Origin: G963664835 sp965220775
GTDB taxonomy: Bacteria > Chloroflexota > UBA6077 > FW602-bin22 > JBCLEL01
Reading direction: 5' to 3'
DNA: 64,000 nt
Assembly: GCA_965220775.1 (NCBI GenBank)
Contig: OZ244845.1
Coordinates: 3,038,001 to 3,102,000 of the forward strand
Part shown: positions 17,654 to 25,206 of the stretch, one piece after another
Layout of the letters: each line of letters begins with the position of its first letter
Position numbering within the stretch: the first letter of the stretch is position 1
Program-made: the position numbers and the translations under genes
Notes under the pieces: generated by a model
Told to the model about the DNA's origin: nothing
The model's input: only the letters and a program-made list of their open reading frames with translations
The model's database searches: none

Positions 17654-18814
17654 TTAGGAGAGGTATCTTCGAGCAGTATCCGCCAGGATGTATGCCGCCG
17701 GAACCAGTGTGGACTTATCGACATACTCTCCGGGACGATGATGATTTGCGCCTCTGGGGCCGAAGACGGCCGTCGGGATTCCTCCCTCCGCAGCGAAGAC
17801 GTTTGCGTCAACGACACCCCGGTGACCCGCCAAGTACGGCTCCTGTCCGAGCACTGACTCATATGAGTCCCTCAAACAGGAAATTATCTCAGTGTCTTGT
17901 TCAAGGAAGTAGGGTTCATAGGAGGGAGGCGGAGTCTCTATGTCCACTTGAGAGGCCAGCCCGAGACTTTCGATCAACTCCCGCATGTCACTCACAGCAA
18001 CATCCCTCGTTTCGCCCGGAACCGTCAACCGAGTGATCACAATTTCACAGTGCTCAGGAACCACCATGGAGTATTCCGTATATCCTCCCGCTATCCTAAG
18101 GGTACAGACCGTGCCCTTTCCGAATGTCCTGTGCTCTCTCAGAGACAGCCGGTCAAGGGCAGTTACGATTTTGCCAGCGTCCTCGATGGCATTGACCCCT
18201 CCCATCTGCGGGCGAAAAGCATGCGCGGCACGACCCTTGATGGTCAGTTTGTAAAGGATCTTTCCGGTGACCGCTATCGGCAGATAGTCCTCCGCCGAGG
18301 ATCCGAAGAAGTGTTCTGCGTGTATCATTGCATCGCACTTTCCGTAGTCGGTATCCAGAAGTGCCCGGGCGCCTATGGAGTGTCCCTCCTGATCGGCCGT
18401 TACTGCGATTCCAAGCCGTCCACGCGTGCCGGCGTCTGATTCCAGAAGAGCCCTGAAGGCGGCCAGAGAACAGGCAAGCCCCCCTTTCATGTTTGCGGCT
18501 CCCAGACCGTACAGCCGACCATCCTGTTCCGTCATGACGAAGGGATCTGTTTGCCACCCCGAGGCCACTCCAACCGTATCGGAGTGGCCTGATAGGACCA
18601 GGAACCGATCGCGCATCCCGACTTCGGCAGTAGCGTAGACGTTGGGGCGGCCGGGTGCCGCTTCGTGCCACTCCGGTTCAATACCGAGCGACCTCAACTG
18701 GTCGGCAATGAATTCCGCGAGTCTGGTCTCGCCGGGCAGTATTGAGTCGATACTTATCAATTGCCTCAGCGTCTCGATCAGGTACTGCTTGTCTATGTCA
18801 ATGCCCGACGACAC
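17654..18814 (-). CDS. M20-family metallopeptidase (ArgE/DapE/CPG2 type)
   Basis: A dizinc hydrolase of the M20 family, about 386 aa, acting on N-acyl amino acids or dipeptides. Motifs in order: VLSGHSDTV (first metal His), LGAANMKGGLA, ADQEGHSIGAR (region of the general-base Glu), AEHFF and a C-terminal NHHRPGEYV with the last metal His. In most relatives the second motif reads DMKGG, with Asp bridging the two metals, and here it is NMKGG. The GTG at 18814 has a strong GGAAGAGAGG ribosome site; an ATG at 18862 would add 16 residues without such a site. The substrate is unknown. Confidence 0.88.
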   Translation of the reverse strand: MSSGIDIDKQYLIETLRQLISIDSILPGETRLAEFIADQLRSLGIEPEWHEAAPGRPNVYATAEVGMRDRFLVLSGHSDTVGVASGWQTDPFVMTEQDGRLYGLGAANMKGGLACSLAAFRALLESDAGTRGRLGIAVTADQEGHSIGARALLDTDYGKCDAMIHAEHFFGSSAEDYLPIAVTGKILYKLTIKGRAAHAFRPQMGGVNAIEDAGKIVTALDRLSLREHRTFGKGTVCTLRIAGGYTEYSMVVPEHCEIVITRLTVPGETRDVAVSDMRELIESLGLASQVDIETPPPSYEPYFLEQDTEIISCLRDSYESVLGQEPYLAGHRGVVDANVFAAEGGIPTAVFGPRGANHHRPGEYVDKSTLVPAAYILADTARRYLS

Positions 18815-18949
18815 GGCTGCCTCTCTTCCTTCCAGATCCTCGCCACGGTTCCGCCTCATCACTAAATTAACAGTGAGTTGACGTATTCGTAAAGGATGTC
18901 CTTGGTGTCTAGCGAGCCTGCGTGAAGGTTTGCGATCTTATCCAACGTG

Positions 18950-19010
18950 GAGGGCCTGCCAGACCTCGAACCGGCGACCCCACGGACGCGAACCGCGCCC
19001 TCCGGCCGGC
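18950..19010 (-). pseudogene. tRNA-Val-like fragment
   Basis: GCCAGACCTCGAACCGGCGACC, CCACGGACGCGAACCG and CCGGCCGGCC correspond to the 3' two-thirds of tRNA-Val(CAC) on the minus strand, with many changes. The similarity stops where the HicB fragment begins at 19012. The complementary 5' end of a tRNA-Val-like sequence appears at 20226-20250, after the second HicB fragment. Confidence 0.45.
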
Positions 19011-19011
19011 C

Positions 19012-19089
19012 GTCGTCGCCGCCAAACTCGCCCTGTACTCGGCGATGAGGTCCCAGCGCATCACCAAGGTCGAGCTTGCCGGCAGGTGA
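19012..19089 (+). pseudogene. HicB antitoxin C-terminal fragment, copy 1
   Basis: The frame VVAAKLALYSAMRSQRITKV, continuing ELAGR and then a stop, is the beginning of the C-terminal helix-turn-helix of HicB antitoxins. The N-terminal RNase-H-like domain and the HicA toxin are absent. A second copy lies at 20096-20222. Confidence 0.6.
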
Positions 19090-19328
19090 GTGGTGCCGTG
19101 GCTTACGCGTCCAACGATACCTTCTGTCAACAGGCCTGTCAGCGCTCGGTGGACCTTCGCGTGTGGCTCACCCAAGATGTTCGCCAGCTCCGTCGAGTCG
19201 ACGAACGGCGTCCGGCTGAGAGCGTCGAGCAACCGTCGGTTTGAGATGGCCATGTGTCGAGCGGAACTACGCGCAGCAGACTTTTGTCAGAGTCAACTGC
19301 GTCAGTATGGGGTAGGTCAGAGATCCTA

Positions 19329-19357
19329 TTGATAGCTGTACCGACACACGGTATAAT
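19329..19357 (+). promoter_or_regulatory. Sigma-70-type promoter of the higBA locus
   Basis: A -35 box TTGATA (19329-19334) and a -10 box TATAAT (19352-19357) are separated by exactly 17 bp. The expected transcription start falls at or next to the ATG of the higB pseudogene (19364), so the transcript would have almost no leader. Confidence 0.7.
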
Positions 19358-19363
19358 CTTATC

Positions 19364-19643
19364 ATGATTCGATCGTTTCGCCATTGAGGACTGAAGAGAC
19401 TCTATGAGCGAGGCGACCCCAGCAGGATAGCCGCCTGACCAATCGGACCGAATCACCCTCGCTCTGGCAGACCTGGATGCAGCCGGCAAGCCGAGCGATC
19501 TCGATCTGCCGGGATACAGACTGCATCCACTCAGAGGGGACCGACGAGAATTATGGAGCATTTCGATTTCTGGGAACTGGCGGATCACGTTTAGGTTTGA
19601 AGCTGGCGACGTGTACGACGTCGCTCTCGTCGATTATCACTAG
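19364..19643 (+). pseudogene. higB: HigB/RelE-type toxin gene with nonsense and frameshift mutations
   Basis: The gene can be followed along its whole length. It reads MIRSFRH, a TGA stop at 19385, GLKRLYERGDPSRIAA, then a one-base insertion near 19436, and in the next frame DQSDRITLALADLDAAGKP, LHPLRGDRRELWSIS, NWRITFRF and DVYDVALVDYH before the TAG at 19641. This is the complete HigB plasmid-maintenance toxin pattern (ribosome-dependent mRNA endonuclease), inactivated by two separate lesions. The promoter and the downstream antitoxin are intact. Confidence 0.85.
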
Positions 19644-19659
19644 TGAGGAGGGAGAGACC

Positions 19660-19974
19660 ATGCCTATGAAGAATCCACCCCATCCGGGCCGCAGCGTCAG
19701 AGGAAACTGCTTGGACCCTCTTGGCCTAAGCGTTACCGAGGCAGCGGAGGTTCTGGGAGTTGCGCGCCATACCCTTTCGCGGGTATTGAACGGTCACGCG
19801 GCGATCTCGCCCGACATGGCCATTCGCCTAGAGAAGGCCGGATGGTCCAGCGCTGATTTCTGGCTGAGCCGGCAGACTGCGTACGACTTGGCTCAGGCGC
19901 GCAAGCATGAAGACAGAATACGAGTAGAGCGCTATCAACCCCGGCCCGGCGTAATCATACCCCCGCAAGCGTAA
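19660..19974 (+). CDS. higA: HigA antitoxin with an altered C-terminus
   Basis: A 104-aa XRE antitoxin beginning PMKNPPHPGRSVRGNCLDPL. Its helix-turn-helix is LSVTEAAEVLGVARHTLSRV, followed by SPDMAIRLEKAGWSSADFWL and the typical ending AQARKHEDRIRVERYQP. The last residues (RPGVIIPPQA) are encoded by DNA homologous to the 5' end of the RAYT gene at 29075-29147, read on the opposite strand. GAGGAGGGAG precedes the ATG. With its toxin inactivated, it is an orphan antitoxin and autorepressor under the promoter at 19329. Confidence 0.88.
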   Translation: MPMKNPPHPGRSVRGNCLDPLGLSVTEAAEVLGVARHTLSRVLNGHAAISPDMAIRLEKAGWSSADFWLSRQTAYDLAQARKHEDRIRVERYQPRPGVIIPPQA

Positions 19975-20010
19975 CGAACGGCGATTGCGCCTATCTGGGT
20001 CACTGCCCGC
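19939..20010 (-). pseudogene. RAYT transposase 5' fragment
   Basis: The minus strand encodes RRNRRSLRLRGYDYAGPG, matching RRRRRLVRLQGYDYAGLG at the start of the RAYT protein encoded at 28575-29147. It overlaps the 3' end of higA. The next bases (20028-20075) are similar to the 3' end of hsdM, so the fragment preserves the RAYT-hsdM junction order. Confidence 0.65.
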
Positions 20011-20027
20011 TTTCATTGCGCCCCGCC

Positions 20028-20075
20028 TCCGCCAACGACCTCCGCCAATAACCCCTCCTACCCTCGTTCCATCCC
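20028..20075 (-). pseudogene. hsdM 3'-end-like fragment
   Basis: The segment around CGACCTCCGCCAATAACCCC, TCCTACCC and CCATCCCCAGTACGCC aligns imperfectly with the last codons of hsdM at about 29166-29215 and with a second copy at 28322-28384. It is short and decayed. Confidence 0.45.
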
Positions 20076-20095
20076 CAGTACGCCAGCCGGCCGGC

Positions 20096-20222
20096 GTCGC
20101 CGCCTAACTCGCCCTGTACTCGGCAATGAGGGCCCAGCGCATCACCAAGGTGGAGCTTGCCGGCAGGCTGGGCGTCAGCGAGTCCGCCGTGCGCAAGTTG
20201 ATCAACCCGGACCACCGCTCCC
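20096..20222 (+). pseudogene. HicB antitoxin C-terminal fragment, copy 2
   Basis: The frame reads VAA, a TAA stop, LALYSAMRAQRITKVELAGR and then LGVSESAVRKLINPDHRS. This is the HicB C-terminal helix-turn-helix almost to its end, with the N-terminal domain missing. It then meets a tRNA-Val 5'-like stretch (GCCGGCCGAGCTACGCGCCC, 20229-20248). Confidence 0.65.
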
Positions 20223-20271
20223 GCCCGCCGGCCGAGCTACGCGCCCCCGGCAAGGCCAGCCACAGCAGAGT

Positions 20272-23200
20272 CTACGTTGACGCGCCGGCCCTGGCGGCCG
20301 GTTGGTTGTATGTAGCCGCGAAAACCGTCTCCGAGAGCCACCGGCGGAACGACTCGTTGTCGCTGAACAGCTTGAACAGCTCCGTGTGATCTGCCAGGAT
20401 GTCGGTCATGGCGCGTTCCAAGGCCTTGTCGTGCTCGATTCGCGCATTCTGTTTGTCCGAGTTTGCCATCGCGTTCTGATACGCCCTGTCCCCGGCAACC
20501 TTCGAGGGCAGCTCCTCGGCAATTACCTTTTCGATCTTGTCCCGGTCCTGCCACTCGATGTTGCCGTACCGGTCATTGAAGTCCCTGATGATGATTGAGA
20601 GCCTGTCCATCTCCGGCTCCGGCTTCTGTCCGCCACCGTCGGTGGGCACCGGCTCGATCTCCGCGTCCTCGTCCGGAAGCTGGATGTCCTGCACCGCCTG
20701 CTTCTCCACCCGGTAGCTGTCCATGTCGATTGCTTCGAGAATCCCCTTCGAAAGGTCATCCTCCTCAGGGGCAGGCAGCTTGGGAACGAGGAAAGTGAGG
20801 AAAATGGACAGCTTCTCCCACTCGGCGTAGGTGTAGGGCAGAATTGCTGCCAGGAACCCGTAGGTCCGGAGGAACGCCTTCGCCTTGCCCTTAAAGTCCA
20901 CCTGCCCGTCTTCGTCCAGTTCCTCCCGGTAGACCGCGACGCAGCCGTCCAGGATGGGGTCTAGCCGGTCACGGTCGGCCCCCGAGAGGTACCGCTCCAC
21001 CAGTTCGTCCACCTGAGCCGGGCTGTAGACCTGGTAGCCGTCGAGCGCCGCCTTCAGGTCGTGAAGCTTGTTGGGGTCTGTCTCCTCCGCCAGGATAGTC
21101 GTGCGGTAGTAGTCGGCGAAAGCGTACTGGATCGTGTCTGTGTCGTTGGCGAAATCCAAGACGAAGGCGTCGTGCTTCTTGGGATGCGCCCGGTTGAGAC
21201 GCGACAGCGTTTGCACCGCCTTTACGCTCGACAGCGGCTTATCCACGTACATCGTGTGCAGCAGTGGTTCGTCGTAGCCGGTCTGAAATTTGTCCGCGCA
21301 GACCAGGAAGCGGTACGGCTCCTCCTGAATCCTGTCGGCGATCAGGTTCGACGAGAAGCCGTTCAGGGACGCCTCGGTGACCTTCGCGCCGTCGTATTCG
21401 TGCTCGCCGGAGAAGGCAGCGATGGCCCGGTATTGGCTCTTGCGTGCCGCCAGGTAGTCCCGGATGGCGTAGTAGTAGCTGATGGCCCGCTGGACGCTGC
21501 TCGTGACCACCATCGCCCGCGCCCGTCCGCCTATTTTCTGCAAGCCGGCTACCTGTTTGTGGAAGTGGTCGACCATGATCTCCGCCTTCAGCCCAATCGC
21601 GTGGTCGTGGTCCTCAACGTAACGGCGCAGCTTTTTCCCGGCCCGTTTGATGTCGAACTCCGGGTCGCCCTCCACCGTTTTGATCAAGCGATAGTAGCTG
21701 TTCACCGGCGTGAAGTTCTTCAGCACGTCGATAATGAACCCCTCCTGGATGGCCTGCTTCATTGTGTAGGAGTGGAAGGGCACGTGCCTGGTCTTGTCGC
21801 CCTCGGGGACGGGCGTGCCGAATATCTCCAGCGTTTTGTTCTTCGGCGTGGCGGTGAAGGCGAAGTAGCTTGCGTTGGGCAGCAGCTTCTTTGACTCCAT
21901 GATGCGGTTGATCTTGTCCTCGGTTGTCTCGTCTTCCTCCTCGGCTCCGGCCTTTCCCAGCGCGGTGGACATGGCCGCCGAAGTCCGTCCGCCCTGGCTC
22001 GAATGGGCTTCATCAATGATGATGGCGAACTTGCGCCCCCGGTGCTCGTTGCCGATGGCGTCCAGGATGAACGGGAACTTCTGGACCGTGGTGATGACGA
22101 TGCGCTTGCCCTCCTGGAGCAGCCGCCGCAGGTGTCCGCCGTCCTCGGCGTGACCGACCACGGACCCGACCTGGGCGAACTGCCTGATGGTGTCGTGTAT
22201 CTGCTGGTCCAGCAACCTCCGGTCCGTGACGACGACCACGGTTTCGAAAACGGTCACATCGTCCCGCTCCAGCCCTATCAGCTGGTGGGCAAGCCACGCG
22301 ATTGAGTTGGACTTGCCGCTGCCGGCCGAGTGCTGGATCAGGTACGTCGGGCCGACTCCCCTTCCGGACGCGTCGGCCAGCAGCCTTCGCACCACGTCCA
22401 GTTGGTGGTAGCGGGGCCATATCTGCTCTCGCCTCTTGCGGCCCGTCTTCTCGCCCTTACTCTCCACTACCTGCGCGTAGTTCTCGATTATGTCGGTGAG
22501 ACCGTGGCGAGTGAGGACCTCCTTCCACAGGTAGTCGGTCTTGAGGCCGTTGGGGTTCGGTGGATTGCCCGCGCCGTCGTTCCATCCCTTGTTGAAGGGC
22601 AGGAACCACGACGCCTTGCCCCGAAGGTGGGTACAGAACTGCACCTCGTGGTCGTCCACGGCGAAGTGGGCGAGGCAGCGCCCCAACTCGAAGAGCTTTT
22701 CTCTTGGGTTGCGGTCCCGCTTGTACTGCTCCACGGCGTCGTCCACCGTCTGCTTCGTCAGGCTGTTCTTCAGCTCGAAGGTGGCGACCGGCAGACCGTT
22801 GATGAACACGCACAGGTCCAGGGCAAGCTGCGCGTTGTCGTTGCTGTAGCGGAGTTGCCTGGTCACGCTGAAGCGGTTCTGCCTGTACTGGACTCTGGCC
22901 TTCTCGTTCCCCGGCGAAGGCGTGCCGTAAATCAGGTCGATCTGGTGCGGACCGTGCTTTACGCCTCCGCGAAGCACGTCGATGGTCCCTCGCTTCGCAA
23001 CCTCGCCTTGCAGCCGGGCCAGGAATCTCCGGCGCGTGGGACCGTCCGCACTCAGGTCCACCGATTCGGCGACCACGGGCTGGGTGTCGCGAAGGAAGGC
23101 GGAGAGCTGGGCTAGATCGACGCAGTACTCCCGATCGTAGTCCCGCGGGTCTCCGCAAATCCAGCCGACTCCGTAGTTGGATGGTCTCTCCCGCACCCCG

Positions 23201-23451
23201 TCCGCCTCCGGCGGGTCGCAGGCGCCACCCGTCAGTACCTCACAGATGAGGCTCTCCAGTCCCTTCTCGCTCGTGTCGGTCGTCGGACCGATTGCCCGGC
23301 CCACGTGCTTTCGCCCAGGACTGTAGAACGCACCCCGAGTTACGTTTGACCAGTTCAGAACTTCAGGGATGTCGGACGTGTCGATCTGGTCATCGGGGAG
23401 CCCCTTCAGTTCCGATATCTGAGACCTCTGCCTCGGCGTCAGCTCAGGCAT
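20272..23451 (-). CDS. hsdR: Type I restriction enzyme subunit R (HsdR)
   Basis: A 1059-aa motor and nuclease subunit of a type I restriction-modification system. The PD-(D/E)XK-like nuclease region has FINGLPVATFELKN (about residues 213-226, with the ELK catalytic part). The superfamily 2 helicase has Walker A SAGSGKS (about 374), DEAH in IIIDEAHSSQGGR, motif III FAFTATPKN and C-terminal motifs around DKFQTGYDEP and QTLSRLNR. Length and order are normal. A GAGGAAGG ribosome site precedes the ATG. It is the last gene of the minus-strand island, 33 nt after darG. Its 3' end abuts the HicB and tRNA-Val-like remnants. Confidence 0.95.
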   Translation of the reverse strand: MPELTPRQRSQISELKGLPDDQIDTSDIPEVLNWSNVTRGAFYSPGRKHVGRAIGPTTDTSEKGLESLICEVLTGGACDPPEADGVRERPSNYGVGWICGDPRDYDREYCVDLAQLSAFLRDTQPVVAESVDLSADGPTRRRFLARLQGEVAKRGTIDVLRGGVKHGPHQIDLIYGTPSPGNEKARVQYRQNRFSVTRQLRYSNDNAQLALDLCVFINGLPVATFELKNSLTKQTVDDAVEQYKRDRNPREKLFELGRCLAHFAVDDHEVQFCTHLRGKASWFLPFNKGWNDGAGNPPNPNGLKTDYLWKEVLTRHGLTDIIENYAQVVESKGEKTGRKRREQIWPRYHQLDVVRRLLADASGRGVGPTYLIQHSAGSGKSNSIAWLAHQLIGLERDDVTVFETVVVVTDRRLLDQQIHDTIRQFAQVGSVVGHAEDGGHLRRLLQEGKRIVITTVQKFPFILDAIGNEHRGRKFAIIIDEAHSSQGGRTSAAMSTALGKAGAEEEDETTEDKINRIMESKKLLPNASYFAFTATPKNKTLEIFGTPVPEGDKTRHVPFHSYTMKQAIQEGFIIDVLKNFTPVNSYYRLIKTVEGDPEFDIKRAGKKLRRYVEDHDHAIGLKAEIMVDHFHKQVAGLQKIGGRARAMVVTSSVQRAISYYYAIRDYLAARKSQYRAIAAFSGEHEYDGAKVTEASLNGFSSNLIADRIQEEPYRFLVCADKFQTGYDEPLLHTMYVDKPLSSVKAVQTLSRLNRAHPKKHDAFVLDFANDTDTIQYAFADYYRTTILAEETDPNKLHDLKAALDGYQVYSPAQVDELVERYLSGADRDRLDPILDGCVAVYREELDEDGQVDFKGKAKAFLRTYGFLAAILPYTYAEWEKLSIFLTFLVPKLPAPEEDDLSKGILEAIDMDSYRVEKQAVQDIQLPDEDAEIEPVPTDGGGQKPEPEMDRLSIIIRDFNDRYGNIEWQDRDKIEKVIAEELPSKVAGDRAYQNAMANSDKQNARIEHDKALERAMTDILADHTELFKLFSDNESFRRWLSETVFAATYNQPAARAGAST

Positions 23452-23484
23452 GTCCTTCCTCGTGAGCGGACCGTCATCCGAGTG

Positions 23485-24528
23485 TTAACTCGCGGTCAAC
23501 CAACCCTGATCTTCGAGCACATTCCGCGCCAATAGGATCTGGCGATCCGAAAACTTCCATTTCTTCAGGTTCCATTCGCGAATTCGGGAGATGACCTCGT
23601 TTGCTGGCAAAGACGGTTCGTTAACGCTAACCCAATGGACCGTTGCCAGCAACTCCAATCCATACGGCGATTCGAACCCCTCGACTAGATCCGACACTCG
23701 TTCTAGACGACGCCTGGTCTCGCCAAGACTCTCAAGAAACTTCCTCGAGTCATCAATGGCGCCCGGAACCAGTTCGACTTGATTTTGTGGCGCGTCGCCA
23801 CCATCGGCATACCCCGTTATGAGATGCCCTTCTATAGGGCGAAGCACGTGTCTCAGATTACCTGCGTAAGGACCATAATGCCCTTTCTGGAATTTCAACC
23901 GCAGCGGCTCCCCCACCTCTTGCATGAAATACATCAGCTTCTGGACTTCCAGGAGCGTAACGAATGGATCGAGATGGCCGCCTAGATAACGGTGAATCAG
24001 GCTGACCAGTACCGCTCGCCCTGGCGTCATGTTGGGCACAGCGCTTGAACGATTCGCGCGCTCATCGGCCGGTCCGCCGCCGGGCTCGAATACGACTACA
24101 TTCAGGGCCTCCAACTCCTCAAACACGGCTTCTATGAGCGGACGCACGCTCGACCATTCGAGGCCGCCCAGGCCGCTGCCCAACGGGGGGAAGGCAATCG
24201 AGCGGATACTCCGCTCGCTTATCTCCTGGACCAGAGAGTGCAGGCCGGCTTCAATATCCTCGATGCGGCTCTTGCCCCTCCAATGGCGCTTTGTCGGGAA
24301 GTTGATGATGTAACGCGGATTGGTGAGTTGCCCGGTTTCGAAAACAAACATCCGGCCAGGCTGCACCTCATCGCGTTTGCAGGCCTCCGCATATGCCTTG
24401 AAGTTTTCTGGAAAGGCAGTCTTGAACTGGAGTGCGATCCCGCGGCCCATTATGCCCACACAGTTGACACTATTGACCAAGGCTGCTACGTCTTCCTTGA
24501 AGATGTCGCCAATTTTGTATTCGATCAC
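23485..24528 (-). CDS. darG: DarG: macrodomain DNA ADP-ribosylglycohydrolase antitoxin
   Basis: A 347-aa antitoxin. Residues 1-150 form a macrodomain (IGDIFKEDVAALVNSVNCVG, with NCVGIMGRGIALQFK and FPPLGSGLGGLEW), which in this family removes ADP-ribose from thymidine in DNA. Residues about 175-347 match the DarG C-terminal domain (LLEVQKLMYFMQEVGEPLRL, FQKGHYGPYAGNLRHVL, EGHLITGYADGG) that binds and neutralises DarT. Both domains are complete. It starts 23 nt after darT and is followed by hsdR. The pair is a known anti-phage toxin-antitoxin system, and its placement inside a type I restriction operon is the unusual point. Confidence 0.94.
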   Translation of the reverse strand: MIEYKIGDIFKEDVAALVNSVNCVGIMGRGIALQFKTAFPENFKAYAEACKRDEVQPGRMFVFETGQLTNPRYIINFPTKRHWRGKSRIEDIEAGLHSLVQEISERSIRSIAFPPLGSGLGGLEWSSVRPLIEAVFEELEALNVVVFEPGGGPADERANRSSAVPNMTPGRAVLVSLIHRYLGGHLDPFVTLLEVQKLMYFMQEVGEPLRLKFQKGHYGPYAGNLRHVLRPIEGHLITGYADGGDAPQNQVELVPGAIDDSRKFLESLGETRRRLERVSDLVEGFESPYGLELLATVHWVSVNEPSLPANEVISRIREWNLKKWKFSDRQILLARNVLEDQGWLTAS

Positions 24529-24551
24529 GCCAGTGTATCTCCTAGCCTAGA

Positions 24552-25196
24552 TCAGTAATACCACTCCGGTTTAACTTCTATCTTGGGTCGATGCGATGAG
24601 CGAACCAACGAACTGTGTACGCTAGCATATATCCTTTCAGACCTGATGCCAATCCGCGTTATCAGATCCCACGCAAATGAGTGTTCGACCAGAAATTCCG
24701 CCTGCTTACTCTCCTTCCCCTGTGCCCAATCTCGAGACTGCACCGCGCCCCAGTCGATCTGTCCTAATTCCGCCAGATTCGAATAGTCCTCGAAATAATA
24801 CGATCCGGCGTTGGATGATGTGAAGGCCCAGCGTCGCTGGATGCGGTTTGCCCAATCGACGGTTTGGTACAAGTCTGCTTCCAGGTGGATGATTCGCTCT
24901 TGGCCGCCTTGGTACGCCAAGTCGCGATTCGTTCCCTTGTGGAGAACGTAGAGCATTACTGATCGCGGGCAAAAATAGAATGGCACACAATCGCCAACAC
25001 GAAGATCCGGGTGGCTGTCAAGCTCCAACTCATCAAGCCGACGCCGCTTGATGCCGTCCATACCGATCGTGGTGCCGGGCGAGCTGCGCCGGGCAACCTC
25101 AGCGTCGCACCAGAGGTAGCCGTCTGCGATGATCGACGGCAAACGGTCGATGTGGACTATATGGTATATCTTTGGCCGGCTCGGTGGTCGTCCCAT
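24552..25196 (-). CDS. darT: DarT: DNA thymidine ADP-ribosyltransferase toxin
   Basis: A 214-aa toxin of the DarT (DUF4433) family, which transfers ADP-ribose from NAD+ to thymidine in single-stranded DNA. Family segments are IYHIVHIDRLPSIIADG, the arginine cluster IKRRRLDEL (about residues 49-57), VGDCVPFYFCPRSVMLYV, RWAFTSSNAGSYYFE and KQAEFLVE. In the last of these, E167 aligns with the catalytic glutamate of Thermus DarT. All key residues are present and the frame is intact, so the toxin should be active and depend on DarG. It starts 10 nt after the hsdS stop, so it is cotranscribed with the restriction genes. Confidence 0.95.
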   Translation of the reverse strand: MGRPPSRPKIYHIVHIDRLPSIIADGYLWCDAEVARRSSPGTTIGMDGIKRRRLDELELDSHPDLRVGDCVPFYFCPRSVMLYVLHKGTNRDLAYQGGQERIIHLEADLYQTVDWANRIQRRWAFTSSNAGSYYFEDYSNLAELGQIDWGAVQSRDWAQGKESKQAEFLVEHSFAWDLITRIGIRSERIYASVHSSLVRSSHRPKIEVKPEWYY

Positions 25197-25206
25197 CGTT
25201 GCGATT

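Larger units (their letters stand above)
18909..19253 (-). pseudogene. Truncated winged-helix DNA-binding protein fragment
   Basis: Residues 1-60 of this minus-strand frame (SNRRLLDALSRTPFVDSTEL, then HAKVHRALTGLLTEGIVGRV) look like a winged helix-turn-helix domain of the replication-relaxation or MarR-like kind. After about residue 60 the frame runs into DNA that on the other strand is a HicB fragment and tRNA-Val-like sequence, so the C-terminus is not original. It is best read as the 5' end of a broken gene. The family assignment is tentative. Confidence 0.4.

Noticed and set aside
20126..20389. An expressed small HicB-like protein from the ATG at 20126
   Set aside because: The frame is a HicB C-terminal fragment that continues into tRNA-like and antisense hsdR sequence, with no HicA partner or ribosome site.
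21061..23115. Long plus-strand frames inside hsdR (for example 21061-21894 and 22330-23115)
   Set aside because: They lie antisense to conserved helicase motifs, have no family resemblance and arise from GC-rich codon bias of hsdR.
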